Assembly (NCBI GenBank): GCA_947626365.1
Contig: CANQRW010000012.1
Coordinates: 1 to 59,636, forward strand
DNA length: 59,636 bases
Reading direction: 5' to 3'
Origin: an uncultured Lachnospiraceae bacterium
Lineage (GTDB): Bacteria; Bacillota; Clostridia; Lachnospirales; Lachnospiraceae
Made by a program: the position numbers and the translations under genes
Shown here: positions 51,667 through 59,063 of the stretch, piece by piece
Layout: every line of letters begins with the position of its first letter
How positions within the stretch are numbered: the first letter of the stretch is position 1
The notes under the pieces: generated by a model
What the model saw: only the letters and a program-made list of their open reading frames with translations
Databases searched by the model: none
What the model was told of the DNA's origin: nothing

Positions 51667-52758
51667 TTAAGCATCTATAATTGTGTCCAGTCCCAGCGCC
51701 ATTTCATCCATGGTCACGCTGCTGTCAATGCAGGCATCGCCTATATGCTTCAGGAGAATAAAACGGATCCTGTCTCCGTCCATCTTCTTGTCGCTTCTGG
51801 TTGCTTCCAGGATGGTCTGTTTGTCAAGGCCTTTTACACTGACCGGCATATGAAAGGCCTGAAGAAGTTCCCGTATCTGTCTCACATCATCGGAAGTCAG
51901 GCCGCCTCTTGCCTGGGATATGGCGGCCGCGGCCAGAAAACCCAGCCCCACACAGTGACCGTGGAACATCTGAAAATCCATGAGCTTTTCCATGGCGTGG
52001 CCCAGGGTATGGCCGAAATTCAGAAGAGCCCGGTCGCCCTGCTCCGTGGGGTCTTTTTCCACCACATCCCTCTTGATCTCGTCGCTTCTCAGGATCATGG
52101 CCTTGCAGGTGTCCAGATCCCGCTTCCAGATCTGCTCCCTGTGATCGATAATCCACCGGTAATAGGCTTCGTCTTTGATCAGGCCGTGTTTGATGATCTC
52201 TCCCATCCCGGAACTGAACTGGTCGTCGGGAAGGGTCAGAAGGGTGCGCACATTGGTGTAGACCAGTCTGGGCATGTGGAAGGCGCCGACCATATTCTTG
52301 TAAGAGTCAAAATCCACGCCGGTTTTGCCGCCGATGGAGCTGTCCACCTGGGATAAAAGGGTGGTTGGTATCTGGATAAAGGAGATTCCGCGAAGATAGG
52401 TGGCCGCCGCGTAGCCGCACAGATCGCCTGTGACTCCGCCTCCCAGGGCCGCCAGCATGTCCCGGCGGTCGAAGTGCTGCTGGATCAGAAACTCATACAA
52501 GTTCCGTACGGTATCAAGATTTTTATGCTCCTCTCCCGCCTCAAAGACAAAGGCCGTCACTTTTCTGCAGCACTGCTCCAGAATCCGGCGCACCTCCTCA
52601 AGATAAAGGGGAGCCACCACCGAATCGGTCACGATACAAAGCCTGCGGCCGGACACATCCAGCTGCTTTACCTCACCGGCAAGGCCCTCGAAAGAATCAG
52701 ACAGCACAATATCATAGATCGGCATACCGCCGCGGTGTACAGTTAATCGGTTATCCAT
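51667..52758 (-). CDS. aroB: 3-Dehydroquinate synthase
   Basis: A 363-residue zinc- and NAD-dependent enzyme that makes 3-dehydroquinate from DAHP. Features are GGGVTGDLCGYAAATYLRGI, IPTTLLSQVDSSIGGKTGVD (NAD and substrate site), LNFGHTLGHAMEK and the zinc-binding histidines in HGHCVGLG. Its position beside lspA rather than other aro genes is unusual but has no clear consequence. Confidence 0.95.
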   Translation of the reverse strand: MDNRLTVHRGGMPIYDIVLSDSFEGLAGEVKQLDVSGRRLCIVTDSVVAPLYLEEVRRILEQCCRKVTAFVFEAGEEHKNLDTVRNLYEFLIQQHFDRRDMLAALGGGVTGDLCGYAAATYLRGISFIQIPTTLLSQVDSSIGGKTGVDFDSYKNMVGAFHMPRLVYTNVRTLLTLPDDQFSSGMGEIIKHGLIKDEAYYRWIIDHREQIWKRDLDTCKAMILRSDEIKRDVVEKDPTEQGDRALLNFGHTLGHAMEKLMDFQMFHGHCVGLGFLAAAAISQARGGLTSDDVRQIRELLQAFHMPVSVKGLDKQTILEATRSDKKMDGDRIRFILLKHIGDACIDSSVTMDEMALGLDTIIDA

Positions 52759-52795
52759 ATTGGCTCCTTCCCAACAAATCTGATTAATAAGTCAA

Positions 52796-52850
52796 AAAGC
52801 AGACACTCCACTCAGCCGGCCCGTCACCGTCCCGCAGCAGCATCTGCTTT
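52796..52850 (-). terminator. Possible terminator after sepF
   Basis: AAAGCAGA (minus, 52850-52843) and TCTGCTTT (52803-52796) enclose a 39-nt GC-rich loop and are followed by TTG on the minus strand. It lies in the 150-bp gap between sepF and aroB, where nothing else was recognised. Confidence 0.45.
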
Positions 52851-52908
52851 ACGTGAAATCCTATTTATCTCACCGGAATCATGAATTCCGTCAAAACGTA
52901 TCCGCTTC

Positions 52909-53430
52909 TCAAAGCTTAAGATTCAAACCGGAGATATCCATCCCGCCTCCCAGAAAATCCTGGAAGTCGCCGGACAGCTCTACCGATTCCGGAGTGGCAA
53001 TGAAAATGTAGTTGGAAATCTTCTGAAGATTACCGTTCATGGAATATGTCGCGCCGGAAGTAAAATCAATGATCCTCTGAGCAATCTCCGTATGTAAGCC
53101 TTCCATATTCAGGACCACGGATTTGCCTGCCAGAAGATAATCACAAATCTCTTTGGAATCATCCATGGAGGTTGGTTTAATCATAGACACTTCCATGCTT
53201 CTCTTCATGGGAACGACTTTGGAGGAGGAACGTCCGCCGCCGATGAATCTGGGTTTGGACTGCTGCGGTTCCTCTTCTTCCAGATCGTCATAATAATCAT
53301 CGTCTTTCTTTCCGCCGAAGAGTCCCTTCCTGGCAGGCTTCTCATCCTCGTAGTCATTATCTAAAAAGTAATCGTCGTCATCATTCTCGCTTAAGCGAAT
53401 GCTGTCTACAAATTTACCAAACAGGCTCAT
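52909..53430 (-). CDS. sepF: Cell-division protein SepF
   Basis: A 173-residue SepF. The N-terminal amphipathic helix (SLFGKFVDSIRL) would bind the membrane, an acidic Asp/Glu linker follows, and the C-terminal domain (about 85-165) has VVLNMEGLHTEIAQRIIDFTSGATYSMNG, the FtsZ-binding fold. SepF anchors and bundles FtsZ. The start at 53430 gives the membrane helix. It lies 17 bp after yggS, as in many Firmicutes. Confidence 0.95.
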   Translation of the reverse strand: MSLFGKFVDSIRLSENDDDDYFLDNDYEDEKPARKGLFGGKKDDDYYDDLEEEEPQQSKPRFIGGGRSSSKVVPMKRSMEVSMIKPTSMDDSKEICDYLLAGKSVVLNMEGLHTEIAQRIIDFTSGATYSMNGNLQKISNYIFIATPESVELSGDFQDFLGGGMDISGLNLKL

Positions 53431-53447
53431 AACCAAATCTCCCATTA

Positions 53448-54128
53448 TTATCGTACACCGAAAATACCGGTGCCCACTCTTACCATAGTAGCCCCCTCTT
53501 CTATAGCGGTTTCAAAGTCGCCGGTCATACCCATGGAAAGAACACTCATATTGATATTATCAGCTTTTTTGGCCTGCATGTCAATATAAAGTTGCTTTAA
53601 TTTTTTAAAAAATTGCCTGTTTTCTTCTCCGTCTTCCACAAATGGTGCTATTGTCATCAGCCCGGATATCAAGATATGGGATAGAGCGGTCATTTCATCT
53701 ATGGCGGCGTCCACCTCGTCCGCGTGAAATCCAAACTTGCTCTCCTCTTCCGCCACGTTTACTTCCAGAAGGATCGGAGTTACGATCCCGTGTTTGGCGG
53801 ATTCCTTATCAATCTCTTTTGCCAGCTTCACGGAATCCACGGAATGGATCATGCACGCCTTTCCTACCACCTGACGCACCTTATTGGTCTGCAGATGCCC
53901 GATCATGTGCCACCGGATATCTTTCGGAAGCTCCGGATATTTTTCCAGGATTTCCTGAACCTTGTTCTCGCCGAAATCCCTGGCGCCGGCCTGATAAGCC
54001 TCCAAAAGCATGGGAACCGGCTTGGTCTTGCTGACCGCGATCAACGTCACCTCTTCCGGGGAGCGGCCTGCGCGCCTGCAGGCTTCCTCCACACGTTTCT
54101 GTATCTGATGGTAATTCTCCGCTACCAT
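53448..54128 (-). CDS. yggS: PLP homeostasis protein YggS
   Basis: A 226-residue alanine-racemase-fold PLP-binding protein. The PLP lysine is in LIAVSKTKPVPM, with FGENKVQEI, WHMIGHLQTNK and SMGMTGDFETAIEEGATMVRVG. It buffers pyridoxal phosphate. The start is uncertain: 54128 gives the usual family N-terminus (MVAENYHQIQKR) with AAAGGCGG upstream; 54161 is possible. Confidence 0.93.
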   Translation of the reverse strand: MVAENYHQIQKRVEEACRRAGRSPEEVTLIAVSKTKPVPMLLEAYQAGARDFGENKVQEILEKYPELPKDIRWHMIGHLQTNKVRQVVGKACMIHSVDSVKLAKEIDKESAKHGIVTPILLEVNVAEEESKFGFHADEVDAAIDEMTALSHILISGLMTIAPFVEDGEENRQFFKKLKQLYIDMQAKKADNINMSVLSMGMTGDFETAIEEGATMVRVGTGIFGVR

Positions 54129-54176
54129 AACAATCGCCGCCTTTCCGCGGACAGATTCCATTCATCATCTGTCCGT

Positions 54177-55577
54177 CTATTGATAGATTAACACGCCTTC
54201 GCCTTCTACGGACGCCGCGTTGAGCACAATATGATCGTAGACATTCAGGCCATAGCTGGTGCCCTTCTGCACCGTATAGAACTCGTCGTTCTGGGCCAGG
54301 ATCTCAATCTGCTTAAACACCGAATATCCCCGGTTGATATTGTAAACGCCCTGAAGAGATGCCGTAGGACCTACCTGGTACCGGTCAGAGGATGCTGGCT
54401 TCACCAGATAGTCTCCCGCGTGAATCTCCGCATCTTCATCCGCGTCAAGATAATAATACTCATCCGTCTTATAATAAACAGTCGTCGGAACAAACACGAC
54501 GGAGGTTCCGTTCTCCGAATACACTTCCTTGTTGAAGCCCTCCTGGTCGCTGTCGCCTCCCGTAGTCAGATAATCTACGGGAACCAGATAGAAATTCTTC
54601 TGGGTCACAGAGCTTACGGGAATCTTAAGCCCCTCCGCCACCTGCATGATGACCCGGAAATCCACGTATCGTTCCGAGATAAACTGAACCATATACTTGC
54701 TGAAATCCAGCTTGCCGTAGGATTTGCCGTCCGTGCCTGTGATAATGGAAAATGCCCCGTCCGTAATCAGGTCTCCGCCGGAAAAACGGACCTGCAGGCT
54801 GGTATCATCGGAAAAATCCGCTATGTCCTCCTCGGACAGGGGAAATACGACAGACCAGTTGTCGTCGGTAATAACCTTATACACAGCGGCTCCCTGCTCC
54901 ACCAGGTCTCCGGCTCTTGTGATTGCTCTGGAATACTGGCTTCGGTCAAAGACCGATTCCGATATCTGTGTGGCATCCAGCCCCTCATAGCCATCTACGG
55001 AATAAGAGATGATTCCGCTGACCGGCGTACTGACACGGATCAGCCCGCTCTCCATCTGTGCCGCCAGAAGCTCCTGATTGGACATGGCGTTAAAGTTGGC
55101 GTACTCCATCACCATGGAATCGAGGGAGTATTTGGTATCGTAGATCTGACGGAAATCCTGATCGCTGTAGGCCATACTGAAAGCGGAAAGCTCCTTCTTT
55201 ACACTTAACAGATCTTCATCGGTCAGAAGATTCCGGGTCTGCTCATTCTCCCCCAGGATTCTGGAGAATTCCCCGGTCTCATCCATGGAATAGATGGTAG
55301 AACCGTTGGCAGCGCGTCTTCCCTCACGTATGTAATAGTTGATGTAACCGCTCTGGACCGCGTATTCCGTGGTCTCCTGCCGCAGGATGATGCCGGTAAA
55401 GCTCTTATCATTGACGATGGAGCCTTCTGTCACTTCGTAAGGCTGGACTTTTTCCCTGGTCACGTATTGGTAAACATAAAATGCCATGTACACGAAGATC
55501 AGCGCAAAGATGATCATTCCGATATTGATCCTGAGCGGCCGGCGGTACCTGACGATCTTTTTATCCTTTCTTGCCAT
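54177..55577 (-). CDS. HlyD-like membrane protein of the division locus
   Basis: A 466-residue protein with one N-terminal membrane helix (about 18-38) and a large extracytoplasmic part. The region after the helix (VQPYEVTEGSIVNDKSFTGIILRQE) and VSTPVSGIISYSVDGYEGL (lipoyl-like barrel halves) resemble HlyD-type adaptor proteins, separated by a helical hairpin. No ABC transporter or outer-membrane partner is nearby, and Gram-positive cells lack an outer membrane. It is the first gene of the unit with yggS and sepF, so a role at the division site is plausible but unproved. Confidence 0.78.
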   Translation of the reverse strand: MARKDKKIVRYRRPLRINIGMIIFALIFVYMAFYVYQYVTREKVQPYEVTEGSIVNDKSFTGIILRQETTEYAVQSGYINYYIREGRRAANGSTIYSMDETGEFSRILGENEQTRNLLTDEDLLSVKKELSAFSMAYSDQDFRQIYDTKYSLDSMVMEYANFNAMSNQELLAAQMESGLIRVSTPVSGIISYSVDGYEGLDATQISESVFDRSQYSRAITRAGDLVEQGAAVYKVITDDNWSVVFPLSEEDIADFSDDTSLQVRFSGGDLITDGAFSIITGTDGKSYGKLDFSKYMVQFISERYVDFRVIMQVAEGLKIPVSSVTQKNFYLVPVDYLTTGGDSDQEGFNKEVYSENGTSVVFVPTTVYYKTDEYYYLDADEDAEIHAGDYLVKPASSDRYQVGPTASLQGVYNINRGYSVFKQIEILAQNDEFYTVQKGTSYGLNVYDHIVLNAASVEGEGVLIYQ

Positions 55578-55603
55578 AAGGGTACAGCCCCCTTCCCTCT
55601 AGT

Positions 55604-55632
55604 ATTATAAGGGCAATCCGCGAAAAGTTCAA
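55604..55632 (-). promoter_or_regulatory. Promoter of the hlyD-like-yggS-sepF unit
   Basis: On the minus strand TTGAAC (55632-55627), 17 bp, TATAAT (55609-55604). The start codon at 55577 follows an expected leader of about 20 nt with GGAAGGGGG. Confidence 0.7.
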
Positions 55633-55636
55633 GCGT

Positions 55637-55685
55637 AATACAAAAACGCATCACTGGCGCGTTTTTTGCATACTGACGTAATAAA
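55637..55685 (+). repeat. Dispersed intergenic repeat, copy 3 (terminator-like)
   Basis: AATACAAAAACGC, ATCACTGGC, GCGTTTTTT, then TGCATACTGACGTAAT. It is the same element as at 44031, differing at a few positions, and has a bidirectional terminator shape. It separates the P-loop gene from the hlyD-like promoter. Confidence 0.8.
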
Positions 55686-55722
55686 AGGACCTGGCGGGCA
55701 GGTCCTCTCATCTGCAGAATCA

Positions 55723-56142
55723 TTATAAAGAAACGATAACTTTATCCTTTACGCCATCAGGGAGCTTCTCCGCATCAAGGGATACGCTGAGAATAAAGGT
55801 TACGTGGAATTTCGCTCCAATCTTATCCAATGCGTTCACTGTCTCTGTAATATCTTCGCCCTCCAGGCAGGCCAGCTTAAGGAAACTGTCCAGGAACATC
55901 ATCTCCAGATCATGATCCTGGGAAATAATGCCGCATATAAAACCGAGAAAACCGGAACTGTCTGTAATGTCAAATCCTTTTACGTTGATCAGACGGATTT
56001 TGTTGCTAAGTTCATACATGTGCTTGGAACTTTTATCAAGATAAACGATAGAGCCGTTAGCCTCCTTGATCGCGGCATTGGCCTTATCAAGCAGATATTT
56101 TGTTTTACCTTTACCCTTGTCACCTGCAATAATCTGCACCAT
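55723..56142 (-). CDS. Small P-loop protein of unknown function
   Basis: A 139-residue protein with a Walker A motif GDKGKGKT (residues 7-14) and a hydrophobic strand ending in Asp (LEMMFLDSF) that may be Walker B. Family members are sometimes labelled PilT-like, but it is far too short for a pilus ATPase. AGGAGG precedes the start. It has its own promoter and is set between a division-related unit and a cell-wall unit. Function unknown. Confidence 0.7.
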   Translation of the reverse strand: MVQIIAGDKGKGKTKYLLDKANAAIKEANGSIVYLDKSSKHMYELSNKIRLINVKGFDITDSSGFLGFICGIISQDHDLEMMFLDSFLKLACLEGEDITETVNALDKIGAKFHVTFILSVSLDAEKLPDGVKDKVIVSL

Positions 56143-56201
56143 ACTTTTAGTCCTCCTTGAGTTTATTGGTTATGTATAAAAAGTATCATGTTTTCATTTC
56201 A

Positions 56202-56230
56202 ATTATAGTCGAAAGGCTGAAAAAAGGCAA
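56202..56230 (-). promoter_or_regulatory. Promoter of the small P-loop gene
   Basis: On the minus strand TTGCCT (56230-56225), 17 bp, TATAAT (56207-56202). Confidence 0.65.
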
Positions 56231-56233
56231 TCA

Positions 56234-57229
56234 CTAATTGACGATTTTAGTAATTAACTTCGACATGTTCTCATACAGCTTATCTCTGTTCTCAGCCTTA
56301 AGGACGACAGATATATACTCCCTGTCCTGACCGCAGGAAGAAGCCATGATCAGGCAGCTGCCTGCAGCCTTGGTCGTACCGGTTTTTCCGGAAAAAACAG
56401 TCACGCCATCCGGCGTCTCCTTCCTGCCCAGCATATACATATTGCTGCCCTTCCAGGTCTGGGTGACAGGCGCGCCGTCCTTATCCACATAGGAGGCCTC
56501 ATAGGAGCTTACGCCGGTTACCTCCCGGAATTTGGGAAGCTTCAGGGCCTCATTGAAGATCAGATACAGATCGTAGGCCGTCGTGTAATGATCCTCGTCG
56601 GTCAGGCCGTGGGGATTGACAAAATGGGTATCCGTGGCCCCAAGAGCCTGGGCCTCCCGGTTCATCATCTCCGCGAAAGCCTCGATACTCCCGGCCATAT
56701 GGACAGCGATAGCCGCGCCGGCATCGTTGCCCGAGGGGAGCATAAGCCCGTAGAGAAGCTGTTCCAGCGTCAGCTGATCCCCGGGATTGATATGGCAGAG
56801 GGACGCCCCGGGTTCTGTGATGACCGCATCCTCCGTGACCGTCACCATATCCTCCAGATTCCCATACTTGATGGCAAGAAGCGCCGTCATCACTTTGGTG
56901 ATGCTGGCGGGATACAGACGCTCAAAGGCATTCTTGCTGTAGAGGGCGCGCTTTTCCTGCAGATCAAACAGAGCTCCCGCCTCGGAATCCAGCTCCGATG
57001 GAGAAAAAGAAGCTTCATCGGATACCACGCACAGATCTTCCGCGAACAGATGGCCAAGCGCCTCCTCTTCGTTCGCATCTGCAAAGACAGGCCTGTCCTC
57101 AAAAGAATATGGATTTGTAAGTTCTTCGCCTCTGCCGCAGCCGCAGACGGCAAAGGAGGCCGCGAGACAAATCACTGCGGCAGCCGCACGTTTTTGCAGA
57201 CTGCCACTTGGGCAGAATCGGTTTCTCAT
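56234..57229 (-). CDS. D-alanyl-D-alanine carboxypeptidase (PBP5/DacF type)
   Basis: A 331-residue low-molecular-weight penicillin-binding protein. Active-site motifs are Ser109-x-x-Lys112 (ASITK), Ser166-Gly-Asn168 and KTG in FSGKTGTTKA. It trims the terminal D-Ala of peptidoglycan stems. The N-terminus has a hydrophobic segment and a possible lipobox (VCGC, Cys31), so it may be a lipoprotein; the C-terminal membrane anchor domain of classical PBP5 is missing. The start at 57229 follows AGGAG by 11 bp. It is the last gene of the minD-minE-rodA-mgsA-like-dac run. Confidence 0.9.
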   Translation of the reverse strand: MRNRFCPSGSLQKRAAAAVICLAASFAVCGCGRGEELTNPYSFEDRPVFADANEEEALGHLFAEDLCVVSDEASFSPSELDSEAGALFDLQEKRALYSKNAFERLYPASITKVMTALLAIKYGNLEDMVTVTEDAVITEPGASLCHINPGDQLTLEQLLYGLMLPSGNDAGAAIAVHMAGSIEAFAEMMNREAQALGATDTHFVNPHGLTDEDHYTTAYDLYLIFNEALKLPKFREVTGVSSYEASYVDKDGAPVTQTWKGSNMYMLGRKETPDGVTVFSGKTGTTKAAGSCLIMASSCGQDREYISVVLKAENRDKLYENMSKLITKIVN

Positions 57230-57243
57230 ATTCGGATACGCTC

Positions 57244-57639
57244 CTACTTGTACATCTCTCTCCATTCCAGGTCTCCCCGCTCCAGGGCCTTCACCAGCAG
57301 CTCGCCGGTAGCCAGGTTAGTAGCAATGGGAATATTGTGGAGATCGCACATCCGGATAATACTGCTTCCATCCGGGTCGGTCCGCTTAGGCGACACCGGT
57401 TCCCGAAGAAATATCACCATATCCAGCTGGTTCTGCTCGATATCCGTACACATCTGCTCGGTTCCTCCCAGATGTCCCGCCAGATATTTGTGAACCGTCA
57501 GATTGGTCACTTCTTCAATCAAACGCCCAGTGGTTCCCGTAGCGAAAAGCGTATTTCTGCTTAAAATCCCCCGATAAGCGATACAAAAATTCTGCATGAG
57601 CTTTTTCTTGGAATCGTGGGCAATCAAACCTACGTTCAT
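57244..57639 (-). CDS. Methylglyoxal synthase-like protein, catalytic residues lost
   Basis: A 131-residue protein with the MgsA fold: LIAHDSKKK (His8), FATGTTGRL, LAGHLGGTEQ and IPIATNLATGELL. Compared with E. coli MgsA, Thr60 replaces the catalytic Asp71, Glu80 replaces Asp91 and Thr87 replaces His98; only the equivalent of Asp101 (Asp90) remains. Methylglyoxal production is therefore doubtful. It retains the phosphate-loop residues and may bind a phosphorylated ligand. It lies between rodA and a carboxypeptidase gene, suggesting a link to wall growth. Confidence 0.85.
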   Translation of the reverse strand: MNVGLIAHDSKKKLMQNFCIAYRGILSRNTLFATGTTGRLIEEVTNLTVHKYLAGHLGGTEQMCTDIEQNQLDMVIFLREPVSPKRTDPDGSSIIRMCDLHNIPIATNLATGELLVKALERGDLEWREMYK

Positions 57640-57652
57640 GTAAGCTCCTCCT

Positions 57653-58774
57653 TCATTCGTTGTTGAATCTTCGTTGCAACCCTACGTTTAATACAATCCC
57701 CATGCCGATAAACAGGCTCAGCAGGGAACTGACTCCCGAACTGATAAACGGAAGCGGAAGTCCCGTATTGGGAAAAATGGCAGTGGCAACCGCGATATTG
57801 GCGAAGCTCTGAAAGCCGATCAGAGCCGCCATCCCCACGCAGATCAGCCTGCCGGACAGGTCAGCCGTTCTCATAGCCATAATCAGGCATTCATAGATCA
57901 GAAGAAGGTACAGCACGATCACTATGACGGCGCCGATAAATCCCAGTTCTTCCCCGATTATGGCGAAAATAAAATCATTCTGCTCTTCCACCAGGAAATT
58001 GCCGGTCTTCACGGAAATGATATCCGTGTTGTTCCAGCCCTTTCCCCAAAGCTGGCCGGAACCGATTGCCATAATGGAATTCTCCTGCTGGTAGAACGTA
58101 TCCGAATACTGTTCCGGATCGATCCAGGCCAGGATCCGGTTCGCCTGATATCCCTGAAGAAAGGGGATCATTCCCTTCTGCAGAAGGTAGATGAGCAGAA
58201 TCCCTCCCGGAATCACAATGGCCAGCACTCCCAGGATCCACTTATAACTGACTCCCGCGGAAAAAACAATTGTGGCGACAATAACCGTAAGCACCAATGT
58301 GGTGGACAGGTTCGGCTGCTCAAAAATCAGATAAGCAGGAAAGGCAAACAAAAGAGCTGCCATTCCGATTACCGACACCTTATTTATCTTCTCCTCGTAC
58401 CGCTGAAAGTACCAGGCGAAAAACAAAATCATACCGATCTTGACAAACTCCGACGGCTGAATCTGGCCGATGACGGGAAGCACCAGCCATCGGGTAGAGA
58501 TGCCCCGGCTTCTGCCGAAGAGCAGGACTGCCAGAAGAAGGACCGCGCAGCCTCCGTATATGATCCATCGGAAGGAAAGCAGCCGGTGGTAATCGATGAG
58601 GGAAAGGACCACAGCGACTACCAGTCCGACTACGATTCCCATAATCTGTCTGTTCAATGTACTCCGGCTCTGGTTGGTGGCGCTCCAGATGGCCATCAGG
58701 CCGATTCCGCTCAGCGCCATCATATAGAGCAGTATCCGAAAATTGTATCTCTTAAAATTGTAATCAAACAGCAT
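57653..58774 (-). CDS. rodA: SEDS peptidoglycan polymerase, RodA/FtsW family
   Basis: A 373-residue SEDS membrane protein with about ten membrane helices. Signatures are QPSEFVKIGMIL, FEQPNLSTTLVL, the loop GKGWNNTDIISVKTGNFLVEEQNDFIFAIIGEELGF and the final TGLPLPFISSGVSSLL. SEDS proteins polymerise glycan strands together with a class B PBP. Linkage to minDE rather than fts genes favours RodA. It begins 3 bp after the minE stop. Confidence 0.93.
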   Translation of the reverse strand: MLFDYNFKRYNFRILLYMMALSGIGLMAIWSATNQSRSTLNRQIMGIVVGLVVAVVLSLIDYHRLLSFRWIIYGGCAVLLLAVLLFGRSRGISTRWLVLPVIGQIQPSEFVKIGMILFFAWYFQRYEEKINKVSVIGMAALLFAFPAYLIFEQPNLSTTLVLTVIVATIVFSAGVSYKWILGVLAIVIPGGILLIYLLQKGMIPFLQGYQANRILAWIDPEQYSDTFYQQENSIMAIGSGQLWGKGWNNTDIISVKTGNFLVEEQNDFIFAIIGEELGFIGAVIVIVLYLLLIYECLIMAMRTADLSGRLICVGMAALIGFQSFANIAVATAIFPNTGLPLPFISSGVSSLLSLFIGMGIVLNVGLQRRFNNE

Positions 58775-58776
58775 AT

Positions 58777-59052
58777 TCAGAACGTCCCCTTAAAGTTCAG
58801 GTTCTTCACGGGAATCCGGGTGCAGAGAACAGGAAGCGGTTCCCTCTTCCGCCCCGGACTCTCGACAGTTACCTCCAGATCTTCCGGAGCGATATCCATA
58901 TATCTGGATATGGACCGGCACAGATCGTTCCGAAGCATGTCCAGAAGCTCCGGGGTAATTCCTGTCTTGTCCGTTATCATGAGAAACTTCAGCCTGTCTC
59001 TGGCGATGTCTCCCGACCGCCTCACCGGCGGCCGTCTCATGGCCCATCCCAT
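58777..59052 (-). CDS. minE: Cell-division topological specificity factor MinE
   Basis: A 91-residue MinE. The anti-MinCD region is ARDRLKFLMITDKTGITPELLDMLRNDL, followed by the dimerisation strands (SISRYMDIAPEDLEVTVES). It stimulates MinD ATPase and makes the Min system oscillate. GGAGG 7 bp upstream fixes the start at 59052. Direct repeats of short A/P/R composition at the N-terminus (MRRPPVRR) precede the membrane-targeting part. Confidence 0.92.
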   Translation of the reverse strand: MGWAMRRPPVRRSGDIARDRLKFLMITDKTGITPELLDMLRNDLCRSISRYMDIAPEDLEVTVESPGRKREPLPVLCTRIPVKNLNFKGTF

Positions 59053-59063
59053 ACGCTGACCTC

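Noticed and set aside
54231-55208. 325-codon plus-strand frame opposite the HlyD-like gene
   Set aside because: Opposite a gene with promoter and ribosome binding site; its own translation has no family likeness.
57244-57639. Straightforward methylglyoxal synthase
   Set aside because: Three residues needed for catalysis in E. coli MgsA are replaced.
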